A DNA stretch of 64,000 nucleotides from Avena insularis (taxonomy: Eukaryota > Streptophyta > Magnoliopsida > Poales > Poaceae): contig CM042690.1 in the NCBI GenBank assembly GCA_023614405.1, forward strand, positions 664,834,802 through 664,898,801, written 5' to 3'. Of the stretch, positions 11,276 to 24,374 are shown in pieces. The translations under genes and the position numbers were made by a program. The notes under the pieces are model-generated. The model made no database searches. It was not told where the DNA came from and saw only the letters and a list, made by a program, of their open reading frames with translations. The stretch's first letter is position 1. Every line of letters starts with the position of its first letter.

Positions 11276-14200
11276 AACTCAGTTTGCCCCTATGGTGGTA
11301 TTGTTTTTATAAATATGGGGAATAACAGGCCCAAAGAGATGTACCGTTACAGTTTGTGGGAGAAGCTTAGGACTGCAAGTTTCTTTGACAAAAATCAAGG
11401 GGCTAAATTGCATAAGTTATTCTACGGGTTATTCTATATGTTGCCTTGATAGTTCCTCGCTAGATCTACGAAACAGTTTCCCTATGAGTTATCGCTACAA
11501 GAAAAGATGTTTGTGCAACAGATTTCCACGAACTCGCCGGAATCCAAGGCAAGCACACCGGTCGTAGTTTCTTTGTTGACACTTCAAAACCCCCAAGTGT
11601 CCATACTTGTTTTGAAAGGATCGACCCCACTCTAAGAAACTATAGCATGTGTTTGTCAAAATGTGGAAGGAAAGAAATAATAAAGTTGAGCGATAGCTCC
11701 CACAAGGAGGAGCTCGAGAAGGAAGCGAGGGGCTAACCAAAAAATATATTTCCTCTTCACTAGGGTGATGCATGATATGTGCATGAATGTTTCCAGATCT
11801 CTAGATCATTCTATTATGATTGCACTAAATGACCTATCTCTTGGTATTATTGATGATTAAGCACATTATTACGTTATAAAACCCATGTTTATTTGTTCTT
11901 TAACTTATCTATTTCGTATGTATCTTATGTTTATGTTATTGTTAAATGGAAAATTGGACGCAACATATTGTGCACATGCGTCACATTTGTTGAATGTAGG
12001 TAACCCTCCTTGTTCCTCCATATAATAGGAGCAACACTTGCCCTTACTTCCTACTCCCGTGTCGTTGCACTGCCCAATCCCTACTAATACTCTGACTCAA
12101 ACCCTTGATCTAACTAGCTGCACTCTCACTTAGCCTTTCAATTCCCATTATGCCTCCAACTCAAACCCTAGATAGCGCTAGTCCCCTTCTCATTGTTACT
12201 TCTGTACTCTCCACTTAGCCTTGCGATCTGGCACGACTATTGAAGCAGCGCTAGATTCTTCCACCGATAATATCGACCTGCAAGTACGTTGCGATGAGGT
12301 CGTTAGGCTCACGATGGATGGAGCATATCTATGTGAGGTATGCGAGGACCCAACACACCGCTACATGATGTAGTACGCAAGCCGTTGGCATAACACTCAC
12401 GGAACAACGTTCCACAAATATTACACCTATCATAGTAGTACAACAAAAACATCGCAGGTCCAAGGTATAACTATATTATCCATTTCACAGATCTAAATAG
12501 AAGATCCTCGGAACCTCCATGACACAATGATCTTGTCAGTGAAGTTCCTGTTCAAGCCAAAATCTAGAACAAGCATCTTGTAGACTAGTCTAGCACTACA
12601 TATACCTTTAGGTCTATCTCGATAACTAAAGGATGGATATATACTTTGACAATATTCTCTAATGGTATGATTGCTATCTTTAGGAATCGGTTCCCGTCTA
12701 TGTTGAAATTGATCTCCACCATATTTGTTTGAAGTATCTGACACTTCTGACTAGTTTGCTCCTTGGCTCCCTATAGTGGTCCTCCTTTGACATCTTCTTG
12801 GTTTGGGATATCGTTAAATACTTACCTTAGTCTAGCAAGGGATAAGAAGATAGATTGATTACAACGTACTCAGCAAGTTCTAAATATGTAGGTGTTTGAT
12901 GAATAGACATGGATCAAACATCCTAGGTTTTTGTAGTTTTCGAAAATAGGTTTTTACAAAAGAAAAGGTTTAGTTTTATAAATTTCTATGTCAGTCAGCC
13001 TTCACGGGTTGTATAGGACTTCATGGAGTCCATTTCCACACCGTGTTCCCAGTTCTTTCCCAGAATAAAGAGTAACATGTCATGTTTATACACTCTCGAG
13101 AGGTGACTATTTTACCCACAAACGTCTTTAGCCTTGTTACACAACCGGAAAATGTATGCACACAAATTCATGTCCAAACTTCCATTGTGTTAGGCCTAGT
13201 ATAAAGACTAGCCAATCACTACCCTTCTCCATGACCCCGTTGCCCGCCTTTGTAACGAGTTTCGGTCCAAAGACCTACGCTCAATTACCATCCCTTCAAA
13301 TATGCCAAGCCATTATCATGCAATACAAGATAGAGACTTTGCGGTCTCCCACCCTCTATAATAACTTGGGATCACAACCCGACTTAGTATACGAGGACAA
13401 CAAAAGGAAGAAGATCTAGCTGACTTGTATATCCCATTATAGGATCTATGGTTAGCACGGTTTATACGGTGCTTTGAATCACTAACCACATTTGTGTTTA
13501 GTCCTAAATTTCTCGGTATAATGGAATCTCCACCACACGGCTTCTCAATCATGTCTCTTAACCATGATTCTATTTCCATCAATGCTCATTTCATTCATAA
13601 AACGATATTTTGTTTTGAATGCAGATAATAAAGTTTCCAAAAAGGGTTTTTGTAAAACAAAGGACTTGTAAGATTGAACTTGCAAATGGTATGCAAGTTT
13701 GGTCTCACAAGAATTATGCAAGGATAAACTTGCCTTCTGATTACATGTTATGCAATCAATATCTTCTAGTCATCGTGAGATCCAAATGGAAGAATAGCAT
13801 GATCGGTCTAGTAAGGACTAAGGTTTAAAGATTTCAATATGATGGGATGCATAATATATGATATGCACGCGTTCTAATCCCTCGGTCTTATAACCCCATT
13901 GATTTCATTTAAAAATTTGCTTTAGGGTTGGGTTGGTGATTTCTTATGGATTTGATTTAGGTTTACGTCTACTTCACCCTTTAAATAGATATTTAAGCAC
14001 TCAATATTTTTACTTAGAGTTTATTATCAAGATAAGACATGGTAACCAGTGATATTTCTTTCTTAATGCATTATTTTAAGTGGTTTAAGTTTTATGAAAA
14101 TAGTTCATTTTAACTTTCTTTTTTAACAAAAAGAATAACTTTTGAAGAAAAATCTCTTATGAGATTACTTTATTATCATTTTTCTTTTACTTATGTCAAT

Positions 14201-14577
14201 CATTAGTTTAAAGTAAAACATCTTGGTTACTTTTATTTGAATTCATTTCCACACTTTATTTTGGCATCTTAAAGATTAAAGAGAGTGGTTAGTTCACTTT
14301 TTATGTGAGCATGGCTATTACAATTCTCCTATTATTTAATTTCCCCCTTTAATATCTTTTTGATAATTGGAAGAATAACTTCCACAATGTTATTATGGTC
14401 AAGTGGAGAATATTATTTCTAAAGTTTTTAGCAATTTTTCACAATTTTCTTTTAAGTTTGTTTTTGAATAATATTATTTTTGTTCCTTAAAGCACAATAG
14501 TATTTTTTATGGATTTTGTACAGGCCAAGAAGTGAATTGGGGATTTGTTTTCATTAAGGAATATAAAGTTCTATTTG
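11276..14577. other. Unassigned AT-rich region
   Basis: No coding region, tRNA or recognisable repeat can be supported over 3.3 kb. CGCTACAAGAAAAG at 11493 resembles the CACTACAAGAAAA terminus of grass CACTA transposons. No convincing partner end or 3-bp duplication is visible (CTTGTAGAC at about 12580 is a poor match). 13900-14577 is strongly T-rich. It is probably decayed transposon sequence, by inference from context. Confidence 0.4.
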
Positions 14578-14582
14578 ATCCC

Positions 14583-15948
14583 TGATACGTCCAAAACGTA
14601 TCTACTTTTCCGAACACTTTTGCTATTATTTCTCCTTAAACTTGTGTGATTTGGATGCAACTAACGCGGACTGATGTTGTTTTCAGCAGAATTGCCTTGG
14701 TGTCTACTTTTTGTGTAGAAAATCAACTATCAGTAAAAATCCCGGAAAATATGCCAAAAATCCTATTTCACCCGAAGACTCCAGGAGCCAGAATACGAGA
14801 CGGAGAAGAGCCAGCGGGTGGCCACACCATCTGGTAGCGCGGGCCAGGCCAGGCCGCGCCAGGGGGTGGTGTGGGCCCCCCAGGAACCCCCTCGGTCTCC
14901 CTCTTTGCCTATAAGAATCCTTCTGACCTAAAAATTCCGGGGGTTCGGTGTTTTTCTAGAAGGAGTTCCACTCCGCCGCCACCACCAGATTCCATGAAAC
15001 AGCACCAGAACTCCATTTTGGCACCCTGCCGGGACGGGGAATTGGAGGAGATCATCGCCATCATCATCACCATCGACCATCCATGTTTCCCCCATCTATG
15101 AGTGAGTAATTCCCCGCTGTAGGATATGGGGATGGTAGGGATTAGATGAGATTGTTCATGTAATGGCATCAGATTGTTAGGGCATGGTGCCTAGTATCTT
15201 CTATTAGTGCTTTATGACTTTGTTGTGACTTGTTGTGCTTAATGCTTGTCACTAGGGCCCGAGTGCCATGATTTCAGATCTGAACATGTTATTGATTCAT
15301 TATGATAGTATCGTTTTTGGTCTTATCTACAAGTTGTATACACACGTTGTTGTCCGAAACGAATGGCCCAGTGACAAAGAACGGACCGGAGGGAATGGCT
15401 TTGATGTGAGGATCACATGTGTTCACGGAGTGTTAATGCTTTTCTCCTGTGCTCTATTAAAAGGAGCACCCCAGTAGTTCCCTTGAGGCCCCGCTGCAAA
15501 CGGGCTGGCAGGACAAAAGATGTTGTGCAAGTTCTCATTGCGAGCACGTATGACTATATATGGAACACATGCCTAGGATTGTCTAGTACTTAGATGCTTT
15601 ATCTTATTTATCTGCAATTGCCCTATGTTCTGATTGCTATATGAATTGTCTTTTCCATGCAACGCCCGTCCATCCATCCCTATGCCTACCGCACTCGAAT
15701 CCCACTGTTTACTGCTATTGTTACTGCTGTCTTTACTTTACTACTGCTGTTACCTTGTTATTCTTACTACAAAACTATTGCTACTGATAAAATGCTGTGA
15801 GCAAGATTGTTTCTAGGTACAGCTGAATTGACAACTCAGTTGTTAAGACTTATAAATATTCTTTGGCTTCCCTTGTGTCGAATCAATAGATTGGGTTTCA
15901 CTTCCCTCGAAAATACTGCGATACACCCCCTATAATTGTGGTTCATCA
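14583..15948 (+). mobile_element. Solo Gypsy-type LTR (element G)
   Basis: Begins TGATACGTCC and ends GGTTCATCA (TG...CA), 1366 bp, flanked by the 5-bp duplication ATCCC at 14578-14582 and 15949-15953. No internal region remains, so this is a solo LTR left by LTR-LTR recombination. Contents: a GC-rich inverted repeat (arms about 14820-14845 and 14852-14877), a TATA-like CCTATAAGAA at 14908-14917, then transcribed-type leader. The ends resemble element F's LTR on the other strand (TGATACGTCC...GGGTCATCA), so it is a related family. Confidence 0.9.
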
Positions 15949-15953
15949 ATCCC

Positions 15954-16815
15954 CATTTAATATCTGGGTTGGTTATTTTGAAATTCTTTTTATTTTTAAC
16001 AAGAAAGTGTATGTAAAGGTTTTTGTATTATACTTCTTTTTTGATCCCCACAAGTGTTTTATATTTTGATGTAGATGGATAAATATTATTTTTATGAATA
16101 TTTTGATATTTATTTGTATTTTTCTAACTTAGGATGTTTTAGTTATGATTTTTTAAGGGTTAATCATTTTCTGAAAAAAATCTTGAGTGGATAATGTGTA
16201 GATACACACGACAGTACATTGACTGGTAAGTGGGTCCAGTGTTGAGTCATCGTCCACATGGTCAAGTGAAACATTTTTCTCACTAGAGTTGTTTTAGCCA
16301 TAGAGAATGACATGTGGGGACGATGCCACGTTGGCTGCAACTAGGCAAGGACCAGGTTAACCAGACGAGAGGGTCCCACCCTCGATATTGACCATGTTTA
16401 CTTGTCGACGGTGAGCAATGGCACCACGGTTTTATGGCATGCCAGCAAGGTACCATTTGACATGGACGCTCAAGGCGATGCGAAGGAGATAGGACATGGT
16501 TTAAGGGGTCATCAGAATTGACGACGCCTAGATGTACCGTGTCGGTGCTCTGGTAGTCGACCATTGACTCGAAGCTGCAGGGCACGCAAGGACGAGCCAA
16601 AGGTTCCAAATACGCGCACGAGCATGGGGAAGCCGATGAGCTACTCTACGGGGCTAATCGTCATTGGAGACGATGACATCGTGAACCTACTGCGGTGGCG
16701 TACTCCGGCTATCCTCCGCACACTACCCTACGCCCTAAGCTACGTCAAACTAAGGGGTTCTAAGGGCTTAGAGACTCACGTTGGGGGTTAGAATCCCATC
16801 CTTGAAGTCCAATTT
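15954..16815. other. Unassigned spacer between solo LTR G and element B
   Basis: 15954-16190 is very AT-rich and continues the sequence left of G. 16200-16815 is more balanced and holds only a 75-codon frame (16564-16791) with no recognised similarity. Nothing here can be assigned. Confidence 0.4.
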
Positions 16816-16820
16816 CTGCC

Positions 16821-18438
16821 TAATAGCTCCAAATATTAACACTTTTTCACATTGGTTTTCTATTAGTTTTCATCAGGTTTCGTTGGACTTTCACCTTTGA
16901 ACTAAGAATGATATCATAGTTTAGCGAAAACTTGTTCTATAATGTGTATTTCAGGTAATGAACACTACAGGAGGATCCTAGGACATTTATGAGCTATTTG
17001 GACCAAAACAAGAAAATCTCTAATTGAAGACTTTTTGATCCAGAGCCCACAGAGGTGTTAACGACTATCAGTATGGGCGGGCCTCGCCTGGACCGGCCGC
17101 ATGTACCATGTTTCATCGGCTTATACTTATCAAACCAAGAATTTTTCATGAAGGGAGGAAGGACGAATTGCAGACACATCCGCCATGAACATCCCAGAAG
17201 AGAATAGATCAAATCTGAAGAAGAAGAAGAATTCCATCGACTTTTCTAGATATCTCCAACCTCTAGATCTCATTGTTCCTCCATAATTCTCATCTGTACT
17301 GAGAGAGAGAGAGATTCACATATGTAAGATTAGGGATTCGAACATCTATTCCTACTTTGGTTTTGTATTTGATTCCATCTCCAAATTTATTGTGATTCTC
17401 CACGGTAATATTGAGATGAAATCCATTTACATTATTATGATCTCATTGTGTTCTTTACCTCTCATGTGTGAGTAAATACCCATAGGTGTGGGAGATATAG
17501 GGAATTGGTGAGATTAGTTGTGCCTATTTTACTTTCATCCATTTGTGATTATCGTTGTAATTATTCTATGTGAGAATGATTGTTAGTGTATGACTAATGA
17601 TTGTTATCTTATTTAAGAGTCCAAATAAAAATGATCTCGAGAAATCATAGGTAGGAACTTTTTTGCTAGTGAATCGGCAACCCCGAGTGACACGGCAGAT
17701 ATCAAATAGGAGCTAGTATAACTCGAGGACATCAACAAACCACCAAGTTTAAAGCCGTGATCTAGTATAACGACCTTAATTGATGCGATGACCATGGTTT
17801 TGGTAATAGGCAGACGGATCATTGGAGTCAGAGGAAATCTACTAAGAGGAGTCTTGACTATCATACAGGTTGCTTGCCTACTCACATATTTATATGAAGT
17901 ATTATAATCACTAATCCCACTTACTACATTTGTCACATTCACTAGCACCATGAACCGTATCTCTCCACGTCTAATCTTTCGCCCGGAGGAAACTCTCGTA
18001 TTGATTACTTTTATGTTCTTTAATTTAAGCACCATTCAATATAAAAACTCCTTCATTCATACTCACTCTTTTTCCACCTCAACTCTTGCAGTCAATTCAC
18101 TCAAGACTAGTGACATATTGAGTGTGGCATAAACACCGCAAATAAACACTATCGTAAGCTCCTTTTTTTGACCCGGAACCGTGAGGCAAAAGCCCCACAG
18201 CATAATTTTATTAAACTGCAGACTGATGTACAAACAAAGAAATTAAAAGTATATACAAAGCTACCACTACTACTTATAGCAATTAAATCACACTAAAGTG
18301 TTTAACCAGGAAGCAAAACTAGCCCTATGCTTTTTTTATCCTATGTCGTAAGCTCCTTGTTAGGATTTGATATTAAAACTGCAAATAATACTTCCGTGAA
18401 AACATGCTCTGACAAATTTGTGCTCTTGCATGCCATCA
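16821..18438 (+). mobile_element. 5' LTR of element B
   Basis: Starts TAATAGCTCCAAATATTAAC (canonical TG mutated to TA; the 3' LTR keeps TGATAGCTCC) and ends GCCATCA. The spacer AGCTATTTTC and the primer-binding site follow. It matches the 3' LTR (35103-35484) over its first 390 bp or so. It contains a GTAC/GGGC-rich palindromic patch at about 17055-17105 and a 181-bp LINE fragment at 18165-18345. A short GA run lies near 17300. Confidence 0.85.
18165..18345 (-). mobile_element. Severely truncated LINE fragment
   Basis: The 181-bp insertion is flanked by the exact 13-bp duplication TCGTAAGCTCCTT (18152-18164 and 18346-18358). On the minus strand it ends GGTTCCGGGTCAAAAAAA, an A-tail preceded by TGTGGGGCTTTTGCC, which has the look of a grass LINE 3' end. 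Only the 3' terminus was copied. It inserted into B's LTR after B was in place. Confidence 0.85.
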
Positions 18439-18448
18439 AGCTATTTTC

Positions 18449-18467
18449 TAGCACCGTTGTCGGGGAG
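18449..18467 (+). promoter_or_regulatory. Primer-binding site of element B
   Basis: TAGCACCGTTGTCGGGGAG, ten bases after the LTR end, matches the Athila-type site TGGCRCCGTTGCCGGGGA except for G-to-A and C-to-T changes. It would pair with the 3' end of a tRNA (Asp type) to prime minus-strand synthesis. Confidence 0.8.
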
Positions 18468-18789
18468 CTAAGTGTTATGTGTTTGTTTCTTGATAATTGT
18501 ACGTGTTGAAACCATAGATGATCTATGTTGAAGATAGAGGATCTACGCGTTCAGGAAGAACTTTTCTACCTCCTTATATTGAATGTGTACCAAGCGAAAA
18601 ACACTTGGTAATTTTCGAAAACTTTTCAAACTCACTGTTGTAGATGTGATCACCTTAATTCCTTTGATGGCAGATTTATCTATCATTGCTAGAGAAGAAA
18701 AGCCTAAAACTTTGATGGAATATGGATTCTATGCTTTATAAAAGAAAACCTATACTTTATCCTGATATAAAAGGCATTGAATTTTAGTT

Positions 18790-20235
18790 AGATCCTAAAT
18801 TAATTTGTATGATGCAAGAAGATGCTTTTGCAGGAAAGGATGATGAACATCCAAGTCACCATTTAGCAAAGGTGAATGATATATGCAATGCTCTAGGACT
18901 AGATGGGCTACCTAAAGAGTTTGTCCTTCTTAAACTTTTTCGTTGGTCCTTGAAAGATAAAGCTTTTAAATGGCTACAATCCTTACCTGATAGAACTATT
19001 ACTAGCTGGAAAGACCGCATTAGTGAATTTATGCAAAGTTTCACTCCATTTAATAAGATGATGCAAGTCAAGCGTGATATGACTAATTTCTTTCCAAATA
19101 TTGGAGATAGTTTGCACAAGTTTGGACCAGATTCTTTGGACTACTTATGAGGGTCACCAATCATGGTTTTAGAGAAGACTTAACTGTGCATTAGTTTTAC
19201 AATGGGCTTACTGATGAATTTAAATAAATGATTAACTCAACCACAGGAGGATCTTTGAATGAGCTAACAGCGAAGGAAGCAATGAATCTTTTCTCGGTAA
19301 GATCTATCAATGATGAACAATACAATTCCAACTTGGAAGTCGAACCAAAGAAAGGTATGTTGTTTATAACACAACTCATGCCTGACATTAAGAAGTCAAT
19401 TAAGGAAAAGGTATACCTTTTAAATTAGTTAAAGAAAACAAAGTTGACGTGCTCCAAACATTTATAACAGAAGATGAGACGAGCTTAGTCTTGCAATAGT
19501 GCAAACATCAATAAATCCAATTCCGATATCATTTTAGTAAACATCTCATTTCCCTTGAAAGAAACATTAATGAATTAACAACAGCCTTTAATGATCTAGG
19601 ACATGATATTAGACATATTAATAAACACATTAGGATGGTTCAAGTACAGTGTGGTCAAATATCTGATACTCAAGCTTTGATTTAAAGTCAATTTTTTTAG
19701 CAAAGCTATTTCTACTAACATTGTTACTACACGAGGTACATAAATGCAGGGATCGCAAGGGCCACCTTGGTATCAAGAATAACAGGTGCGCAAAGAGAAA
19801 GAAACCTAAGAAATGACCCAAGAAGAAGAAAACCTTGTTGATCCTCAATACGATATTGACCCTAAATCACGAAGGCTTCAAAGGACAATGAAGAAAAAGA
19901 TGTTGGGGATCAAGATGACTCATATGATTTTGATGCTGAAATAATTGATCTAAGAGAGAGTGATTAGAACTCAGCCATGAACAAGAAGATGAAGTAAAAA
20001 TATCAAAGGAAAAACAACTTGACAACAAAAAGTTCAAGAAGAAGAAAAGGAGAAAGGATCCTAAGCCGATTCCAAAGGTAAAGGAAAATGTAGTAGCAAA
20101 GAAGGTTCATTATCCTAATCGAATCCATTATGAGCCTAATAAGAACATATATGATTCATTTGCTGAAGCTCTTAGTAAACTGTGTCTAAAAATCCCTCTA
20201 ACTGATGCTATTCAAATACCTACTTATATAAAGTT
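18790..20235 (+). pseudogene. Degenerate Gag region of element B
   Basis: The frame at 18809-19150 carries the Retrotrans_gag signature of Athila-type elements: HPSHHLAKVNDICNALGLDG, LLKLFRWSLKDKAFKWLQSL, ITSWKDRISEFMQSF. A second piece at 19228-19428 (NELTAKEAMNLF...LEVEPKKGML) is the C-terminal part. A Lys/Glu-rich stretch with YPNRIHYEPNK then leads into the protease at about 20050-20235. Several stops and frameshifts separate these pieces, so no Gag can be made. Confidence 0.8.
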
Positions 20236-20236
20236 C

Positions 20237-20823
20237 ATGCAAGACATTCTCAATAGGAAGAAAAAAGTAACTAAGACCATTGCAGTAATGACCAGTTATG
20301 GTGATAAACTTCCAGCTAAGCTTGGAGATCCAGGTATACCAACTATTACTTGTGTAGTAGGAAAGACTAGCATTAATAATGCTTTATGTGATTTTGGTGC
20401 AAGTGTTAGTGTAATGCCTTATTCACTTTATAAAGAATTAGTTCTTGGCGAGTATTCTCCTACCTCCATTACCTTGCAAATGGCTGACAAAACCACTAAA
20501 AACCTATTGGGATGATTGAAGATGTTCTTCTCTAGATTGATCAGCATGTTATACCTACTGATTTCATCGTACTTGATATGCTTGAAGATGAAAAACTATC
20601 TATCATTCTGGGGAGACCTTTTCTTAGTACCATAGGAGCAAATGTTGATTGTAGAAGTGGGAAAATTGTCTTCAACATTTATAATGCTCAGATAATTTGA
20701 CAGTTCCCGAAGAAACTGGAAGATGGTGAAAAATACATACCACCTGCTAAGTGTTCTCAAGAAGTAAGTATTATTAATATTAAGCAGCTAGAGGTGAGTA
20801 TCCTCAATCCAAAATTTGGTTGA
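20237..20823 (+). pseudogene. Aspartic-protease region of element B
   Basis: An Athila-type retropepsin-like domain: GDPGIPTITCVVGKTSINNA, then CDFGASVSVMPYSLYKEL (catalytic Asp in DFGA), then ITLQMADKT. A frameshift at about 20510 moves to the frame with [20 protein letters not shown] and [16 protein letters not shown]. The domain cleaves Gag in active elements. It is broken here, with additional in-frame stops (for example near 20698). Confidence 0.85.
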
Positions 20824-21700
20824 GCAATTCAGCCCTCTTTGAATAAAACGCTCGGTGGGAGTCAATCCATCGTTAATAAAGTAGTTTTTAGAAATTTTAA
20901 TTTTCAGTTTTCTTATTTGAAGTTTTTAAGGTTTAATATTTGCAGAGAATTTCAGTTTTAAAAATCCTAAGGTAAAAGTATGAAGGAAAGAAATTAAAGT
21001 GATGAAAAGAAAAGCTATTGTACGGATGGGTCCGCCCATACCACACGCCCATGCGGACTCTCTGAGAGAAATCATAAAATATATGACGAAGCATAGGAAT
21101 CGTGACGAACATCGGTACGGTCGAGTACCCTCGTACCACGCGCATGTTCTGAGCGTTGACCAAATTGCAAATTTTCTCCACAAGTTACTAAGCCTATAAC
21201 AATCATCAGTATGACCGGATCCCAATGTACCACCTTCCCGTACCAAATCTAGGTTTGATCACCTAACCCCAACCGAAGTATCCAACGTTGACGACCGTAT
21301 GTATGGGCAGGATTGATCAGTACCGTCCGTCCGTATCACCTTTATGACATTGTGAAAACAATGTCGGATGGCTGGGAAGCCCCAAACCAGCCTCCTTTTT
21401 CTCTCTTTCTCTCTCTTTCTCTTTCAAACTCCATCCCTAATCACCTAGAATCTTTGATTCTCCATCGATTTCATTGGTTTGTGTTGGGGAATCTTCACAT
21501 CAGTATGTTTCTCACCCGACCCATGCTTTATTTTCAAAAATCCATGGTTGCAACTCTCACATTGAGCATGTAGTTGATTTCATATTATTTTGAGATTCTT
21601 GTTGATTCTACACGTTAGGATTGAAAGATTTTACCTAGAATCATTTGTTGACATCATAGAAACCTTATGCCTATACTTTTGTGGTGAAATTTTTCAGTAA
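20824..21700 (+). other. Non-coding internal region of B with palindromic GTAC/GGGC patches
   Basis: No coding support. Patches with inverted CCGCCC/GGGCGG-like and GGTACGG/CCGTACC-like words lie at about 21023-21060, 21108-21145 and 21295-21345. They resemble a patch in B's own LTR. They lie upstream of the downstream ORF that starts at 21703. Confidence 0.5.
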
Positions 21701-21755
21701 GAATGATGTTGGGGAAACTCATGCATCGAGGAAGCCACTCAGGCACCTCAGGCTT

Positions 21756-24353
21756 TGATGGCTCTGATATTTGCCATCTTCCACTGCGTTTAAACGTTAT
21801 TTTTGATCAAGAAATTGCCAAAGAAACTCTCAACTTTGCCACTAATGAATAATAATTGCAAAAATATGCAAATCCCTTCTTTGATTTATGTTGTGCAGGA
21901 AATCACTGCTTTTAAGGCGAAATATGGAGTCATAATGAAGGATTTTGAGGAAGTACACATGGCCAAGTAATTGGAGAAGCCAACCAAGGCGTCAGCACAC
22001 TTAAGAACCTTTGCAGGCGGTCACTTTGCATCGCCATACTACCGGTGGCGATGGCTTCGTCTCGTCAAACCCTACAACTTTTGTGAATACGCTTATATAT
22101 TTTGAGGCTCCAACCGTCAGCTAGAGAGCCGCCATTCTCAGATTGCATCACAACAGCACCAAAGGAGATCCACATGATTGTTCATCACTTCCACCATCCA
22201 TCCCTCCACTAGCCATAGTCATTGCTTTGTACTTTTAGATCTCCTTGTGATTTGGCGACCATTGTAAGAATATTTGATTTCAATCTAAATATTTGCATGA
22301 TATTTTGTATCTCCGATCTATTTGTTATGAATGAGTAGTCCTCACGGGCTACGGGTTGGAGAGAAACCTCGCAGCAAATATGTGCATCTAGATCATGGGA
22401 GAATTGTGTTTTGTTTGGATTCATGATTTGTATATTTTTGTTTCTTCGTCTCTCGTCTCGATCTGTGAACTTGTAGGTACCCAAGATCCCATAGATTGAT
22501 AAAGGCTTGAGGTGAGATACTTGGCTAGCGGAGAAATCATAGGAAACTGAGTGACAGAAAGGGAAGTGAAGGAAATATGCCCTAGAGGCAATCATAGAGA
22601 TGATTATATTTCATATGTATCCATGAGTTATCATATTGTTCCTTGAATATCCATGTATAAGGCAACTTGTATTGATTGGCAATTATGTGAATTGTTTGTG
22701 AAACTCTTTACTTGTATGGTTATCTAATAATTGTCCCTAGTCAGAGTTCATGTGAGGATACATGTGAATATTAGACTAGCACATCGATTGGTTGATGACT
22801 ATGTTTTGCAAGTCATAGACATGGAGATGTCAAACCAATGATGTGGATACATGTTATGAACATGGGGTTGGACTGACCCAACTTGAGACTGGCAATAATA
22901 CTTGCAGCTCTCTCCACATATCGTGTATGTTTTATCCTTAGACCTGAGATTGTCGCATGTACTTGAGATGTGGATCGACCTACTTTGGGGCTATCAAACA
23001 CTGCTCCGTTACTAGGTAGTTATAAAGGTAGCTTTCGGGTTTGTCCTGATACATTCTACAAGGAATTGGTCAATCAAGATGGGATTTGCCCCTCTCTACT
23101 TGAGAGAGATATCTCTAGGCCCCTCGAGTGATCGGATCTAGAAATGCATGGTCGTGCTACATATGGTTAGGAGTTAACCTAGTAAAGGGATTCCGAATCA
23201 CAGTATCGAGAAAGAGTGTTCAGCTTGGAGCTAGACCAAATATCATACGGAAAAGGGAAATACATGTACTCAACCTTGTGATGGTTTGTCCAAATGATCT
23301 TTATATGCATTTAGGAGTTGGCACGTCTTACTAGAGGCCGCTATGAACTATTGATGGAGTAAGTGTACTCGTGTCATGTCTATACGTGTATGAACCTATA
23401 GGGTCACACACTTTAGGGGCTGGAAGCCTAATGAGGATTGGATCCGAATTAGACAAGGCTTAGGGTACTAATGAGTTGCTAATGTAGAAGCCCACCAGGG
23501 ATGCCTATATAATAGAGAGTGGGGCGAGCTGAATAGGGTTGAGCATTCCACCCAGCCGCCACTCCTCTCGTGCCTGTGTTGCACGGGCAGACCTAGCAGT
23601 CTGGCGTGTGACATTTCCACTCCGGACATGTGGATGCCTTGGAGGTGCTGCAGCTATAGCACTTGGACAAGCCGCGCAAAGGGGAGCTGCTCATGGGACG
23701 AGGACAAGGAGGAGACGTAGAACATCTACACTGCCCCGACGTGCTTCATCAAGTTCTACAACTGCGCGTCTAGTGGTAATCCCATGATCTATGAGAACAG
23801 TATTCCTGGTTAACGCGGTAGATTTTTTTTGTTTTGCACTAGTGTAGCCTACCTGTTACCCTGCAGGAAGTATAGTCTTCGCTTAGCGCCCCTTTCAGGA
23901 TCAACAACAACATCACTACTTAAAGCTTTGATCTGTGTTTACACTTAATAATCGTTTGTAACCCGTGTCTTCGATGTACTCTCGGTTGGATTAATAGTCT
24001 ATTGCTATGCCCACTGCATCACAGGGGCTCTAGAATATTATGATGTGTTGCCCACAAAATATTATCGCAGTACAAACATGATACATGACTATGCTTATTG
24101 TTATCTTTTATCCCATTTGGCGTACAGCTGCAGGTGGATCTTTAACCCTGCCCTATCTCTATCCATTGATTCAAACCTGTTATAAAGTAAACTAGATTGG
24201 TCCAATCAACTAAGGTAAAACAAACAAACAAAGTCTTGTAGATGGGTCCTTTCTTATTATCTTTTAGCAGTGCTTTCCAAGGTTCGATTAAACCTATGTC
24301 TTCTAGGGAAAAAGCTAGTATACTACATCCATGAATCTGGATCGAAGGTATCA
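21756..24353 (+). mobile_element. 5' LTR of element A (with nested Copia solo LTR)
   Basis: Starts TGATGGCTCTGAT and ends GAAGGTATCA; interrupted at 22567-23865 by a Copia solo LTR. A TATA-like CTTATATATTTTG (22092-22104) follows an inverted pair CATCGCCA...TGGCGATG (22029-22052). The 3' copy (31412-32706) has CTATATATTTTG at 31741-31752, and a stronger palindrome at 31658-31674. Confidence 0.92.
22567..23865 (+). mobile_element. Copia solo LTR (BARE/Angela-like start)
   Basis: 1299 bp from TGAAGGAAATATGCCCTAGA to ACCCTGCA, flanked by GGAAG at 22562-22566 and 23866-23870. The unoccupied site is preserved in the other LTR of the same element (GGAAG at 32220-32224), which proves the insertion boundaries. 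The start resembles the abundant BARE/Angela Copia LTRs of Triticeae. Internal TATA-like CCTATATAA at 23504-23512. Confidence 0.95.
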
Positions 24354-24363
24354 ACCCTTTTTA

Positions 24364-24374
24364 TGGCGCCGTTG
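24364..24374 (+). promoter_or_regulatory. Primer-binding site of element A
   Basis: TGGCGCCGTTG ten bases after the LTR end matches the first 11 bases of the Athila-type tRNA primer site; the following bases have diverged. Confidence 0.8.

Noticed and set aside
12577..12590. CTTGTAGAC as partner terminus for the CACTA-like end at 11493
   Set aside because: The last bases do not match CTTGTAGTG and no 3-bp duplication is evident.
16564..16791. 75-codon frame in the spacer
   Set aside because: Short, isolated, no recognised similarity, no flanking gene signals.
16969..16982. CACTACAGGAGG as a CACTA transposon end
   Set aside because: It lies inside B's LTR, and the matching 3' LTR has CACTTATGGAAGG at the same place, so it is ordinary LTR variation.
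23539..23787. 82-codon plus-strand frame
   Set aside because: It is inside the Copia solo LTR, downstream of its TATA box; leader sequence.
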